The notes: generated from the sequence alone by a model not told the origin. Shown: positions 32,061 through 43,411, counted from the stretch's first letter. The stretch is DNA of 64,000 nt from Malania oleifera (GCF_029873635.1 NC_080422.1:6727764-6791763); one strand, 5' to 3'. A program made the numbers and translations.

Positions 32061-32941
32061 ATGTTATGTATGATCATGTACTATATGTTATTACAATCAG
32101 GATGTTAGTTTAGTTCAGACCAGGAGCTCGGTACCATAGCTATGGGCAGATCAGATTTGGCACGAGGCCGTATTAGTGGTAACCATTCCACGAGGGGATG
32201 GGAGATGGATAGTCGATGTGGCTTTCAGTAGAGTGTGGACGTCCACCTGACAGTTCGGACCAGGTTGTGGCAGACCCATCGTACTTACAGACATATTTGA
32301 TTCGGTAGTGGTAGGCCAGCTATTGTCGGGTCCCGCCTTCGGGCTGCACAACCCATCATGGGGGGTAATACATGACATTAACTAGTTATTCGTCCTAGAT
32401 ATATTTTCAGTATTACTAGTTATAACAGATGTTTATGTATGTTATGATTTATTAACGAATATGAAAATACATGATTATCCAGCATGATATTATGATTATT
32501 TCCAGAGTTATGAAATGTACTGTATATGTATAAGCACTTTAAATATTCATGTTGCCACACAGCTGTATTTAGTTTACTTACCCTTACTGAGAAGTGTCTC
32601 ACCCCCAACATTATTAAATTTTTCAGGAGCCCCAGAGAGATCGGCGGGTCAAGGCCGCCGTTGAGTTAGTGAGATTACCCGTGAGAAGGGTAAGATTTTG
32701 TACTAAGGTTAGAGTTATTTTGTGTGACCCTAGAGATATTTTGATGTATATGGATATGTACAGAAGTACAGTATTATGATGTTAATAGAAAGCTCTGGTA
32801 TTATGTTTTATGGATGGATGTATGAATTTTTATGTTTACTACTGCTAGGTTTTCCGCTATGTATGATAGGTGTCCCCGTTACCCACGGGTTCAGGTCGAC
32901 CATTTTATTTATTATGTTGTATTTTATTGAGGGACGTTACA

Positions 32942-33203
32942 CAAAGTCTCCGACCTCTCCTTCGCCCGAAACTCTATAAAAAATTTCCTCAATTGCTGCC
33001 CAATTTCTCTGTTTCCAAATCAATTGAAGCAATCTCCACTATTGCTACTCGCTTCCATCACGATTGCAGCAATTTCCAAATCAATTACACCAATTTCCTA
33101 ATCGATTGCAGCAATTTCCTTTGTTGCCACTTGCTTCCATCACGATTTTCCCCTTTGCTATCGTGAACCCTCCAAACCTGTCGCAGCACCATTGTGAACT
33201 CCT
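32942..33203 (+). other. Leader of copia C
   Basis: Pyrimidine-rich, with repeated 'caatttcc' and 'gattgcagcaa' phrases. Non-coding sequence before the gag ATG. Confidence 0.6.
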
Positions 33204-34170
33204 ATGAGTTGCGACCATCAGTACTACTCCCTTGTTGCCGATGACTCACCACCTATGGTTGTCGAACCCTCCTACACTCTTCTTCCTTTCAACACTCTCA
33301 TCCATATGGTTACCATTAAATTATCCTCTTCCAACTATATCCTATGGAAGAGTCAGTTGCTTTCTCTCTTAGGGAGCCAAGAACTGATTGGCCATGTGGA
33401 TGGAACTCTTGAGCCCCCACCCCGCGTTGACCCTGTGGATTCTTAGACACCAAACATCAAACATGTGGCATGGAAAAAATACTAACAAACGTCTCCTTAG
33501 CCTTCTCTTGTCCTCCCTCATTGAGGAGGCCATGATTGAAGTCGTGGGTCTCTTCACTTCATGCAAGGTTTGGGTTACCTCAGAGAACACCTTCAGCCAT
33601 CGCTCAAAGGCCTGTGAAATCTGTCTCAAGGATGATTTTCAACTAATGAAACGCGGCACCGGGTCTGTTTCGGAGTACGCTCGAACCTTCAAGGCCCTCT
33701 GTGCTCAATTTCGTGCAATCGGCTGACCCGTTGATGACACAGCTAAGGTACACTGGTTCTTTCGAGGTATTGGCTCGGAATTCTTGAGTTTTTCCACAGT
33801 GCAAATGGCTCCCACCCGTTAACTTGTTTTTCTGAGTTGGTGCCCAAAGCGGAGAGCTTTGAGCACTTTCAAAAATCATTGGAACGTACTACCCCGCCCA
33901 CTGCAGCATTCACTACTACCCATCGCCACCCTTTGAAAACGAACCAGAGGTCCAACTTCTCCCAAAATCACAAAGTTAGATGCGGCCAAATGCGCTTCTC
34001 CTTTGGGCGCTGTCCCCCACGTTACCAAATATGCCACATGGATGGTCACTATGTGGATCGATGCAGCAAATGGTATGATGGCCATGTCATGCCTCTGAAG
34101 CTCAGCTTGCCGAAGCCCTCACCTCATCATGTTCCATCTCTGGATATGAGGCTTCAGACGGGTACTTAGA
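33204..34170 (+). pseudogene. Copia C gag (broken)
   Basis: The ATG at 33204 opens into a copia gag with TIKLSSSNYILWKSQLLSLL, the usual binding motif, and GHVDGTLEPP. A stop at 33444 and frame changes follow. The zinc knuckle near 34029-34068 reads YQICHMDGHYVDRC, so the first Cys is replaced by Tyr while the other three ligands remain. Confidence 0.88.
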
Positions 34171-34276
34171 TACAAGAACTTCGACCCACGTGACTCCATC
34201 TCAGTCCGGGTAAGGATTGCGTTATTATTGGGAATGGTGTCCCTACCCTTTACCCACACTAGTAAAATTTTCCCTT

Positions 34277-34522
34277 CCTTTGATTTTCAACTTTTTTTTT
34301 TTTTATTACGCACCGGATATCCACGTGTCCATTTTACGGTTCACGTGACTAATCCTGCACCCCTTGAAGTTGACCCCACAACTTCAAAGGGAGGGTAAAT
34401 TCAGGAGTCTAGGGGCGGAAACGAACCCTAGAGGGTTTGAACACCTGACCTCGTGAAAGGCACTTCCGCAACCTATACTACCACCTAAACCACACCTTGG
34501 GGGTACCTTTGATTTTCAACTT
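34277..34522 (-). mobile_element. tRNA-derived SINE with 17-bp target duplication
   Basis: CCTTTGATTTTCAACTT stands on both sides (34277-34293 and 34506-34522), enclosing 212 bases. On the minus strand the body starts 'cccaaggtgtggtttaggtgg', with an A-box-like segment (34480-34492) and a B-box-like GGTGTTCAAACCC (34433-34445) of a RNA polymerase III promoter. It ends in an A-rich tail (T run on the + strand, 34294-34304). It interrupts copia C between gag and the pre-integrase region. Confidence 0.88.
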
Positions 34523-34619
34523 GTTATATGTTTTGGTTGTCCCTCACCTCACTAAAACATATTGTCCATTACTAAATTAACGTTTGATTTTCCATTATCT
34601 GCTACATTTACTAATAATC

Positions 34620-34930
34620 TTTTCACTATTCAGAATCGTCAAACAGGAAGGGTGGTGGCAACCGGTAAATGAGATGACAACTTATATGTGCTAAAACACA
34701 GAAATTCCGCTTTTGTTTTTGTCCTCCAAAATAAATCTCTTCATGCTTCGTATGATTTATGGCATGCTCACCTTGGACATGTGAATCATTCTATTATTTA
34801 TTTTTTGAATAAAAAATGACAGCTTTATCTTACCTTTTTATTGTCATCTCTTTTATTATGTAGTACATGTCAAATTGCAAAGAATCACCGATTGATTTAT
34901 ACTCGTAATGAACATTGATCATCCAAAGTA
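34620..34930 (+). pseudogene. Copia C GAG-pre-integrase
   Basis: LYVLKHRNSAFVF, LWHARLGHVNHSII and CSTCQIAKNHR give the H-H-C-C zinc arrangement before the integrase core. Two stops interrupt it. Confidence 0.85.
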
Positions 34931-35521
34931 TTAGATCTCATTCATTGTGAGATATGGGGCCCCTTCTCCTGTAAAGTCGGAATTGGGTTTTGCATACTAT
35001 GTTTTATTTGTTGATGATTTTTCCTGTTTCACTTGCCTTTACCCAATAAAATTAAAATCTGACTTCTATGCTACTTTTCTTCAATTTCAAAAATTTGTGA
35101 CAAATCAACATTCTGCCCATATAAAAATATTTCAAAGTGATGGTGGTACGTAATTCACTAGTAACTGCTTTAAAGCACACCTTCGTACCTATGACATTCA
35201 TCATAAACTCTCTTGTTCATATACACCCGCCCAAAACGGTCATGCCAAAAGGAAACATTGTCAAGTGACTGAGACAAACCTAGTCCTCCTTTTCCATTCT
35301 CACACTCCTATTTACTTCTAGGTTGACGCTTTTAGCACTGCTACTTACATTATCAACCGTTTTCCCACATCGCTTCTCAAAGGTAAGTCCCCTTTTGAGC
35401 TTCTATATGGTTCTTTTCCTAATTATGCAAACTTTCATCCCTTTGGTTTTCGTGTTTATCCTTGCTTATGTGATTACATGACTAACAAATTTTCCCTCCA
35501 TAGTCTTCCTCGCATTTTTAT
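34931..35521 (+). pseudogene. Copia C integrase, first part
   Basis: LDLIHCEIWGPFS and FVDDFS-type text in alternating frames, then a degraded core, up to the segment before the 'GY' motif. The coding text continues at 46573 after element O with no loss, which confirms the insertion site. Confidence 0.8.
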
Positions 35522-37548
35522 TGTAAGGACCCGAACCCGAGTGGATTCCTACATATAAATTTTTCAGCGGACATACATAAATCTAAATTATTTTTATTAC
35601 TAGAGCACTAGTTAGCTTTATTACAAATATATGTCTCAACTATTAAAATGAAAATTTCTAAAATTTTAAAATACACAAACATAATTCTAAATTGTATTAT
35701 GCTAATTTTTTTTTTATTCTACTCTGCTCTTTCTACTCCCACTCATGCACTTGCTACGCCCGATTTTAAGTATCCTCTTCAAAATTATATGAAATGTAAA
35801 ATAATGATTAAAGTGAGACGACACTCAGTAAATAAATAAGATTATTATTAGTATGTGGCTAAAATGAGCTTTCATAATATTTTAATTTCGTAAAATAATA
35901 TTTAATACTATAACTTCAAAATTACTTTTAAAATAAATATAAATTAAAAATTTTCTGTATAAAACTTTTACTTTCATCTATAGCAGTAAAATTTTATAAT
36001 CATATACTATAGTTGTTAAACTGAAATTTTTAACTTTTAAAATTATAACGATAATACTCAATCATGTATATATATATATATATACTTTTCTTTATTAACG
36101 CATTATTTAGGTACAAAAATGCCCCCGTTCACATAAACATATATTTTTCCTTCAATTCATCAATAGCTTTGTATACGTAATTAAAAATATATATATACAT
36201 GTACTGTAAAAACTACCATTAGGCATGTTAATCGTAAGTCATGTTAACCCCCATTACTGGGTTGTGCGGTCCAAAAACTAAACTTAACTGGCTTGCCAGC
36301 CAAACTAAATTAATGTACATCATTATTAAGTGAGATTTTTCCTATTAAACCTTAGTCCGACCTAGGTGTGCACTCAGGAGAATTCCACTACCATGTAAAA
36401 CCACTCTGCAAATAATGTGGGTACACTCTCATCCGTTTAAACTTTAAGTTGCAATATCGAACATTTATAATTTTCTGTATCATTTGTGCCATAAGGGGTT
36501 TTGAAAACATCTTATTATAAAATTTATAAAATTATAATAATATCATGAAAATCTCATTTTTTTACTCATATTTTCGTAAAATACGTAACGTAAAAATCAA
36601 CTCATGTCATCTTTACTCATATTTTTGTGAAATATGCAACGTAAAAATAAACTCATGCCAGACAATTTTCGTGTTAAAAATATTTTTTTTGAATAGAAAT
36701 TAATACTGTAAAATACCCAAGGGGTTTAGAATATTTCTTAACTGAAAAATAAACGCAAGTATATTAAAGATAAAACTGGTATAATTAAATATGCATAAAA
36801 ATAAACTTTGGAGAATTTTATGAAAATAACTAACATAAACAAAATTTACTTACTAATAAACTTGAGTATAAGTTTTAAATAAAAATCTAACATAATCAAA
36901 TTTACTTACAAATAAACTCAAGTAAAAATTTTAAATAAAAATATAACATAATCGAATTTACTTATCTCTTACTTAATCTTGTGCTGCGATCATAATGAAT
37001 ATTTTTAAAAAATGAGATCGGAAAGAGTGGGTGAGTGAGAATTTTAATTATAATAAAAAATTTTACCACTAATTTTTTCACTCACTAATTCTTCTTTTCT
37101 TTTGGAATTTTTTTTGTGAAAAAAGAATGTTGAGAGCTTCCTATTTATAGGAAAATTTTGGGGAAGAAAATTAAATTTGTAAAAATGTAGGGAGAGAGGT
37201 GAAATTATAATTTTTAAAAAAATTAAGGAATTGACATGGATGGGTTAGGTATGAGTTAGGTATGAGATGGGGATGGGGATCATGTTGGAGAAATGGGAGT
37301 GCTTGTCGACACTCTCATTAGATTAATTTTTAATTAATTTAATTAATTAATTAATTTTTTGAAATCATTATTATTATCATTGTTATTATTTTTAAATTTT
37401 GTTTTAGTCCTACACAATTTCGAGTCCTAAGTGGGTCTTACGTAACTCCAATAGTCTTCACACAATTTTATGGACCCTACACAGTTTCGGAACTCATCTG
37501 GACCCCACACAGCTTCAAGACTCATGTGAACTCGACATAGAATACCTA

Positions 37549-37596
<48 letters not shown>

Positions 37597-37916
37597 CATA
37601 TATTTCTACAAACTATGTCAATCAAAACATTATTTTATGTATATGTACTTATTTACGTGTACAAGTAGTATCTATCCTGTTTATCTTATAAAATTTCATT
37701 TTGATCAAGTCAACCTCTAGGGAGCAACTAAGCCGCAATGGTCTCTGAACACTAGCTGAGATAAGGTCTTTTTTAAGCATCAAATATAGAATCAAGGATC
37801 CTACAGAAAAGCACTTATATATTGATATTAACTTAATGACCATTTATTATTATCATTATTATTATTATTATTATTATTATATTTTAATCGTATATATATA
37901 TTTTTCAGTCATCACA
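35522..37916 (-). repeat. 3' LTR of element O
   Basis: 2395 bases, TGTAAGGACCCG to GTCATCACA. Its last 890 bases match 45676-46572 closely. Contains (ATT)n tracts and the reversed 'gggttgtgcggtcc' motif common to this LTR group. Confidence 0.9.
37550..37596. repeat. (ATT)n microsatellite
   Basis: Pure ATT trinucleotides. A second run is at 37851-37881, and shorter ones lie in the matching LTR at 46232-46270. Confidence 0.97.
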
Positions 37917-37928
37917 TTCTCCCCTCCT
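37917..37928 (-). other. Polypurine tract of element O
   Basis: Minus strand AGGAGGGGAGAA directly before the O 3' LTR. The same 12 bases and the preceding 'gaaatttttata' occur before the LTR of gypsy E (30783-30794). Confidence 0.9.
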
Positions 37929-38189
37929 TATAAAAATTTCGTCCTCGAAATTTGATAATTTAAAATTAGTACAACATGATTGGTTGCGCTCTTTGAAAGA
38001 GTAAATTGATGAACGATTTTGCTAAATCTTAGAATAGATTAAGGTCAATTTGGCGAAATATTTTATTTTGGGAACTGAAGTGTGAATCGTCGATCTAATA
38101 GGGGTTGAAATGGAAAAGAAATTCAGAAGATTTGGAAAAGGATAATTTTTTTTAAATATATATATATAACAAAATGAAATGAAATCTGG

Positions 38190-38915
38190 CTTTTAGAGCC
38201 TTAGCGCAATGTCAACATCTATCGAAGTGCTAGCGGTGTCATTGCTATTTTCCTGGGTTCTTTCTTGGCGGAGTTGACCTCTTGTAAGTTGCCAGGTTGG
38301 GTCAGAAAAAAGGAGAAAACGCCGGTTTGTTTGGCAAAGGAGGAAAAGCTGCCCTCTTCCCCTTGTGGCCTTCGGTGGGGATGCTCGTAACGAGCCATCA
38401 GTGGCCCCGTATATGAGTCTCAAGGTGTATTGGATCTCTTGGCAATGGTGGAGTAGGCCAGCATTATCTGAAACCCTTAGTGTGGTGACTGCGATGCTGC
38501 CATTGTAAGGGGTATGACTCATTGGTGTGATGTTAGTTGTAAGCTTCATAGACGGAATATTGTCAATAGGGATGAAGGTACAAGTGGTTGAGAAAACGGC
38601 AGGGGCACTATTTGAGGCGATAGTGGCGAAGGAGGTAAGATGGATAATTGGTGGGCCAATAGTTAAAATAGTGACTTCTTCAACTAATCCTCACCTACGC
38701 CTACGGTTCTCAAACCAAAAGCGTACATTTTTCAACTCTATTGGACCATGTCGTACTGCAAGCAAGATAGCCTGCTCTACAAAAGGGAGTTCCCCTTGAC
38801 TGCTGCGGAAGGCTTCCTCTAAAATCTCCAGTTGTGCCTTACTGAGTTTCCACCTTTGGATTGGCGAACTAGTGCTACTCTCGATAACTTGGGGAGTTTG
38901 GTGATTTGGCAACAT
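38190..38915 (-). pseudogene. WOX-like homeodomain protein carried by element O (one in-frame stop)
   Basis: The ATG at 38915 opens a 241-codon frame with a single TGA at codon 75, probably a former CGA; the same frame runs on to a stop at about 38190. Residues 21-74 look like a homeodomain: helix 1 QRWKLSKAQLEILEEAF, helix 2 around PFVEQAILLAV, and helix 3 LKNVRFWFENRRRR with the invariant W, F, N and R. Spacing between helices 1 and 3 is about three residues longer than in ordinary homeodomains. With the K-N-V-x-x-W-F pattern this suggests the WUSCHEL-related (WOX) type. The rest is Thr/Ser/Pro-rich and not recognised. Homeodomain proteins bind DNA in the nucleus. The frame lies on the sense strand of the retroelement, between its remaining 5' part and the polypurine tract, about 260 bases before the tract. 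It could be a captured host cDNA or gene piece. Confidence 0.65.
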
Positions 38916-39035
38916 TTTCAGTTAAATGAAACGAGTAACGAGACAACTAAAAGAAAAGTTGGGAAGAGCGAATATATGCAAAACGAAATGTGGTTGTTTA
39001 AGATGGTAGAAAGTTGTGATGCTTAGAGTTCGAGG
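38916..39035 (-). other. Leader before the homeodomain frame
   Basis: 120 bases without a gene, between the homeodomain ATG and the 58-base O-LTR piece. If O were complete, its PBS would be expected near here; none is visible. Confidence 0.6.
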
Positions 39036-39093
39036 AGTAAAATTTTAAAATCATATACTATAACTGTTAAACTGAAATTTTTAACTTTTAAAA
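39036..39093 (-). repeat. Internal fragment of the O 5' LTR
   Basis: Nearly identical to 35985-36042 inside the O 3' LTR ('tcatatacta', 'ttaaactgaaatttttaac'). It marks the left part of the damaged right LTR. Confidence 0.8.
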
Positions 39094-39096
39094 CTA

Positions 39097-39373
39097 AAAC
39101 ACCCGTGTACCTTGGAGCTGGTTAAACAAATCATCTATACGGAGTAAATGATATTTATTTTTGATTGTCACATTATTAATCTCCCTATAATCGCACATCT
39201 TCATAGTCCCATCTTTCTTCTTCACAAATAGAATAAGAGCTTCCCACGAAGATACACTAGGTCATATAAAGCCCTTATCGAACAAATCTTGCAGCTGATT
39301 CTTCAATTCTGTCAACTCCGTTGGTGTCATTCAGTACGGTACTTTAGAAATAGGCGTTGTACCTAGAAGTAGA
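39097..39373 (-). pseudogene. Gypsy T reverse transcriptase, N-terminal part
   Basis: Minus strand reads [44 protein letters not shown] and [18 protein letters not shown], the RT fingers of a Tekay-type element, with two stops. It stops before the catalytic box. Confidence 0.9.
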
Positions 39374-41401
39374 TGTAACGACCCGAACAATAATGATATT
39401 TAAATAATAAATAAGGGAAAAAATGGAAACAGTAACAGAAGGAGATAGCCATCTTCGTCAATGAACGCTTTGTGTTCGTCGACGACATTGCATTTTGGAG
39501 GTGATAATTTCAAAAAATTTCCCAGGCTTCTTCGACGAACATAGGGGTTTCGTCGATGAGGGTTCTTCAGGATCTCGTTGACGAGGTCCCGTCTCGTCGA
39601 CAAGAAGGTACTGAGAAGGATTTTTGGAAGTTTGAAATTCGTTGATGAGGGTGCAAGTTCATCGACGAACTCTCTATAGGACTCATCGACGAGGTGACGT
39701 GAATCGTCGACGAATCTCACAATATAAATAGTACTTAAACTCAGTTTTTACGCAGAAATCTCAGCGGAGACTCTCTCTCTCCTCTCTCTACGGTCCCTCT
39801 CCAATTTTTTTTCGATTTCGGCCCCGCCAATTGCCGGATCGACAATATAAGGCCACCACGATGCTCCTGACAAAGTTTTCTTCAAGTCTGCTAGGGCGGA
39901 TCATTGGTGGGATTGAGTTGAATTTCTTCCCAGAACAGGCTAAGGTCTTTTAGTCAATTTTTGGTCTTCTAGCAGTTGTATGAAATGATGCAGGCAAAGA
40001 AATATTGATATTTTGTTCTAACGAATGTTGTTTTCAGGGTATCCTGTAGGAAGCCCTGCAGGGGTAGGACCGGTATATGATAAGAGCTTTTTAATACTCA
40101 GGTAAGAGAAATATGCTATGCTACGCAGTTTTAGAATGAGATTCAATATGAAATGTATATTTTACTAGATTATTATTCAGAATAGAAATTATACAGTTTA
40201 TCATGTATATTTAATATGTTTTAAATTACTGTGTGGTTTGAGAATATAAATATAGTACAGAAGTATGTTTTATAGTATTTTCAGAGTATGTGATACAGAA
40301 TATACAGATAGTAAATATGTTTTATAGTATTTTTAGAATATCATGATTATACAGATTTACAGTTTATTACAGAAATACAGTTGATATAGATACAGTTTAC
40401 AGTACCATGACATATAGTTTTACAGTTCATTTTAGAAATACAGTTGATACAGATACAATTTACCACAGCGTCATGGTTTACACAGTTATTATAGAATCAT
40501 GGTAAAACAGATAGTTGTATATAGTGATGTATTATATAGTATCAGACCTTGTTGGACCATTACAGATTATAGAGCACGGTACTGTAACTACATACAATAT
40601 ATAGAGTACAACCACCTATTCAGATAATACGTGGTATAAAGGTCAATCATATAGAGCCCACGAGTGGACAAGATCCCCATCGGATATGGGTTGAGAAGGG
40701 CTGATCTGACCTATGGAGTATAGTGATTTATTCTAGTTGGCCAGCCAGGGTAGATCCCGCCTACGGGCCGCACAACCCTGTCATGAGGGGTTAAATCACG
40801 ACACACAGTTATCCACAAGGAAATTTTCAGTTATTACTATGTTTATATAGATTTACAAAAACAATATATATATTAGAAGTATTTTGAGTAGAAACCTAAA
40901 GTACAGATATGATAAGCAACCGGAAAAAGGTGATGGTTTACATTACTGGTATTGTTTTTACAGATTCTCTGATACATGATTATTTAGTAATAGATTCACA
41001 GCATTGTAACTCAATTATCATATACTAGCAATAGCATATTTCGTCTTACTGAGCGTTTGCTCATCCCATTACTTTAACATTTTTCAGGTGATCTAGGTTG
41101 GCGAGCATACCAGGGTCGCAAATAAGGGGGCCTGGTATTGTCTTGACAGTAGAGTGAGTATTTTGAGAGTATTTTTGTATAGCCCTAGCCAGTTGAGGGT
41201 ATTTTTGGAAAACAGTCATCTATGTATATTTTGGGAAACATTTTAATACTCTAGTATTATATATAATTATATATGGTTATGTTCATTTGATTTTTGCTTC
41301 TCGTTGCTTAGGTTGATGGTTGGGTTTAATTCAATTTGGTATCAGAGTATTATAAATGTTATAGTATAAAAAAAAACCCAGTTAAATGGCAGGTCATTAT
41401 A
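39374..41401 (+). mobile_element. LTR-only insertion inside gypsy T
   Basis: Starts TGTAACGACCCG and ends GGTCATTATA, an inverted match of the same termini after C-to-T and G-to-A changes. Flanked by AGTAGA (39368-39373 and 41401-41406, sharing one base with the end). The protease-RT linker of T reads through when one target copy is removed. The array of TCGTCGACGA-like motifs, the CT tract and the 'cctacgggccgcacaaccc' motif place it in the E/T family. TGGTATCAGAG at 41337-41347 lies 54 bases inside its right end. Confidence 0.85.
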
Positions 41402-42410
41402 GTAGATCTATAGGAAAATCCACCTCACGATCAGGCGGTAAGCCTGGTAATTCATCTGAAAAAACATCTATAAACTCCTTTACTACAGGCATGCTAACAA
41501 GTTTTAATTCATTCTTTGGCATCTCCTTCACAAAAGCCACAAACCCCTAACAACCGCTCAGCAGTAGTCTCCTCACCTGAATAGCTGAAACTAACTGGGG
41601 TGAAGATTGCACTCGTGACCCTGCGAACCTAAATTTTGCCCTTCTTGGAGGTCTGAATATCACTTCTCATGAAGGACAATCTATACTGGCAAAATTAGCT
41701 GCTAACCAATCCATGCCAAAGATTACATTGAACCCATGCATGTCTAGCACTATTAGATCAGTAGACAAAATTTCCCATTGAATATCAACTGGCCATTCCC
41801 AAAGTACCTTACTACACCTCACTACTGACCCAGTTGGTGTAGATACCAACAACTTAGTGTCTAACAACTGTGTTTTTGCCCCACATAGTCTAGTGCACTC
41901 TGAAGAAACAAACGAGTGTGTGACTCCTGAATCAAATAATGCAATAACTTTAAAAGAAAGCATTCTAACCATACCTATCACCACGTCACCAATCGTCCCA
42001 ACATCTTTTGGCGTAAGAGCGAACACTCTGGCTGGAGCCATATTCTTCTGCTGGCCTCCACGTGGTGCTTGGTAGCCTCCTAAGTACGGTCTAGGAGCAA
42101 GAGCGGCATCTGGTGGTGTAGGACAGTCTTGCACCATATGCCTCGGTCTACCGCAGTGATAGCAGACAACTCCACTTGCTCGACACTCTCCCAGTGTCTC
42201 CTTCCACAAGTCTGATAGACAGGACGACCTTGCACTGTCTGCACCTCGCGTCCTCCAGTCTCCTTCCTCTATCCTCTGCCATGGTTTCCTCTCCTCCACT
42301 GATTCTGTCTAGGACCTTGCTGGTAACTCGAATATGCAGATCTCTTCCTATGTCCTTGCTCCTCTGCATCCAAACGCTCACCAACCTCTGCTAAGGCTGC
42401 TCTATCGACT
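41402..42410 (-). pseudogene. Gypsy T zinc knuckle, protease and linker
   Basis: Zinc knuckle CYHCGRPRHMVQDC (about 42123-42164, CX2CX4HX4C) and an intact protease active site LFDSGVTHSFVS (Asp near 41932), then VIFGMDWLAANFA. Beyond a stop at 41667 the linker reads ELPGLPPDREVDF up to the insertion at 41401. Frameshifts separate it from the upstream gag. Confidence 0.92.
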
Positions 42411-43411
42411 AACTCAGTAAAATCCTAGATTCGTAGCACTACCACTTGCTTAAATATACTTCGCGTTAGACCTTTTTCAAACTGTCTCGCCTTATTTACC
42501 TCATTAGGGACAATATATGAAGCAAAACGAGAGAGCTCTATAAAACGCGCCGTATACTACTAGACTGATAACTGTCCCTGCTTCAGACTCAGGAATTCTT
42601 CCACTTTAGCCTCCCTAATAGTAGCTTAAAAATATCTCTCGAAGAACAATTCCTTAAATTGATCCCAAGTCATGGCTATCGATGTAGCCCTCTGCTGCTC
42701 CAGAAGCCTCACAGCAGCCTAGCACCTCTTAGCCTCTCTTATCAGTCTATAGGTGGTGAAGAGGACCCTCTGTTCTGCGGTACACTGCAACACGGCCAAG
42801 ACTTTCTTAGTCTCCTGCATCCAGTTCTCGGCGATTGCAGGATCGACTCCTCCTGAGAATGCCGAAAGATTTATCTTCGTAAACTTCTCTATAGAATACC
42901 CATGGCCTGTAGACAGACCACCCTGCTCTCTAGAGCTCCTAGCGATATCAGCCATAACCTATTGAGCTGGAAAATATCTCTCGAAGAACAATTCCTTAAA
43001 TTGATCCCAAGTCATGGCTATCGACGTAGCCCTCTATTGCTCCAGAAGCCTCACAGCAGCCCAGCACCTCTCAGCCTCTCCTGTCAGTCTATAGGTGGCG
43101 AAGAGGACCCTCTATTCTGCGGTACACTGCAACACGGCCAAGACTTTCTCAATCTCCTGCATCCAGTTCTCGGCGGTTGCAGGATCGACTCCTCTTGAGA
43201 ATGCCAAAAGATTTATCTTCGTAAACTTCTCTATAGAATACCCATGGCCTGTAGACAGACCATCCTGCTCTCTAGAGCTCCTAGCGATCTCAGCCATAAC
43301 CCGTTGAGCCACGCTACGTAATATTGTGTCAGAGTCAGTCCCACCTGCACCTGAGGGCCCTGCCCCATCACTGCCGCTCTCATGGGCACTACCTCCTCCT
43401 AGATCCATCAT
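42411..43411 (-). pseudogene. Gypsy T gag with a 342-bp in-frame duplication
   Basis: Start at MMDLGGGSAHESG (43411 or 43408). The gag fold is recognisable: WMQEIEKVLAVLQC, TWDQFKELFFERYF, FLSLKQGQLSV and FEKGLTRSIF. The central part is present twice in tandem (43314-42973 and 42972-42631), each copy 342 bases or 114 codons, so the frame is kept. The copies differ at several positions and each has its own stops. The product would form the particle shell; this one is broken. Confidence 0.92.
42631..43314 (-). repeat. Direct tandem duplication, 2 x 342 bp, in gag
   Basis: 'aatatctctcgaagaacaat' recurs at offset 342 (42631 and 42973). The match extends through 'cagccataacc' near 42948 and 43291. 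Confidence 0.95.

Larger units (their letters stand above)
30019..32941 (+). mobile_element. Tekay/Del-like gypsy element E, 3' end only
   Basis: Integrase tail and chromodomain (30019-30520), polypurine tract (30783-30794) and a full 3' LTR (30795-32941). Everything upstream is missing. The LTR ends symmetrically (TGTAACGACC... and ...GGACGTTACA). It sits in the leader of copia C between 30018 and 32942. The clade is suggested by the integrase tail and 2.1 kb LTR, not proven. Confidence 0.88.
30795..32941 (+). repeat. 3' LTR of gypsy E
   Basis: 2147 bases, TGTAACGACCCG to GACGTTACA. Holds an array of palindromic TCGTCGACGA motifs, a probable TATA-like 'ctttataaata' at about 31071, a CT-rich tract, a tandem repeat (31803-32060) and the 'ccttcgggctgcacaaccc' motif shared with the other LTRs of this group. 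Confidence 0.93.

Noticed and set aside
34433-34492. tRNA gene
   Set aside because: A- and B-box-like segments are present, but no cloverleaf or anticodon arm can be drawn. Long target repeats and a poly-A tail identify a SINE.
41337-41347. TGGTATCAGAG taken as the PBS of a full element starting at 39374
   Set aside because: The target repeat and terminal inverted match place the insertion end at 41401. No gag follows on the + strand, and the adjacent gag-protease text is on the minus strand and belongs to T.
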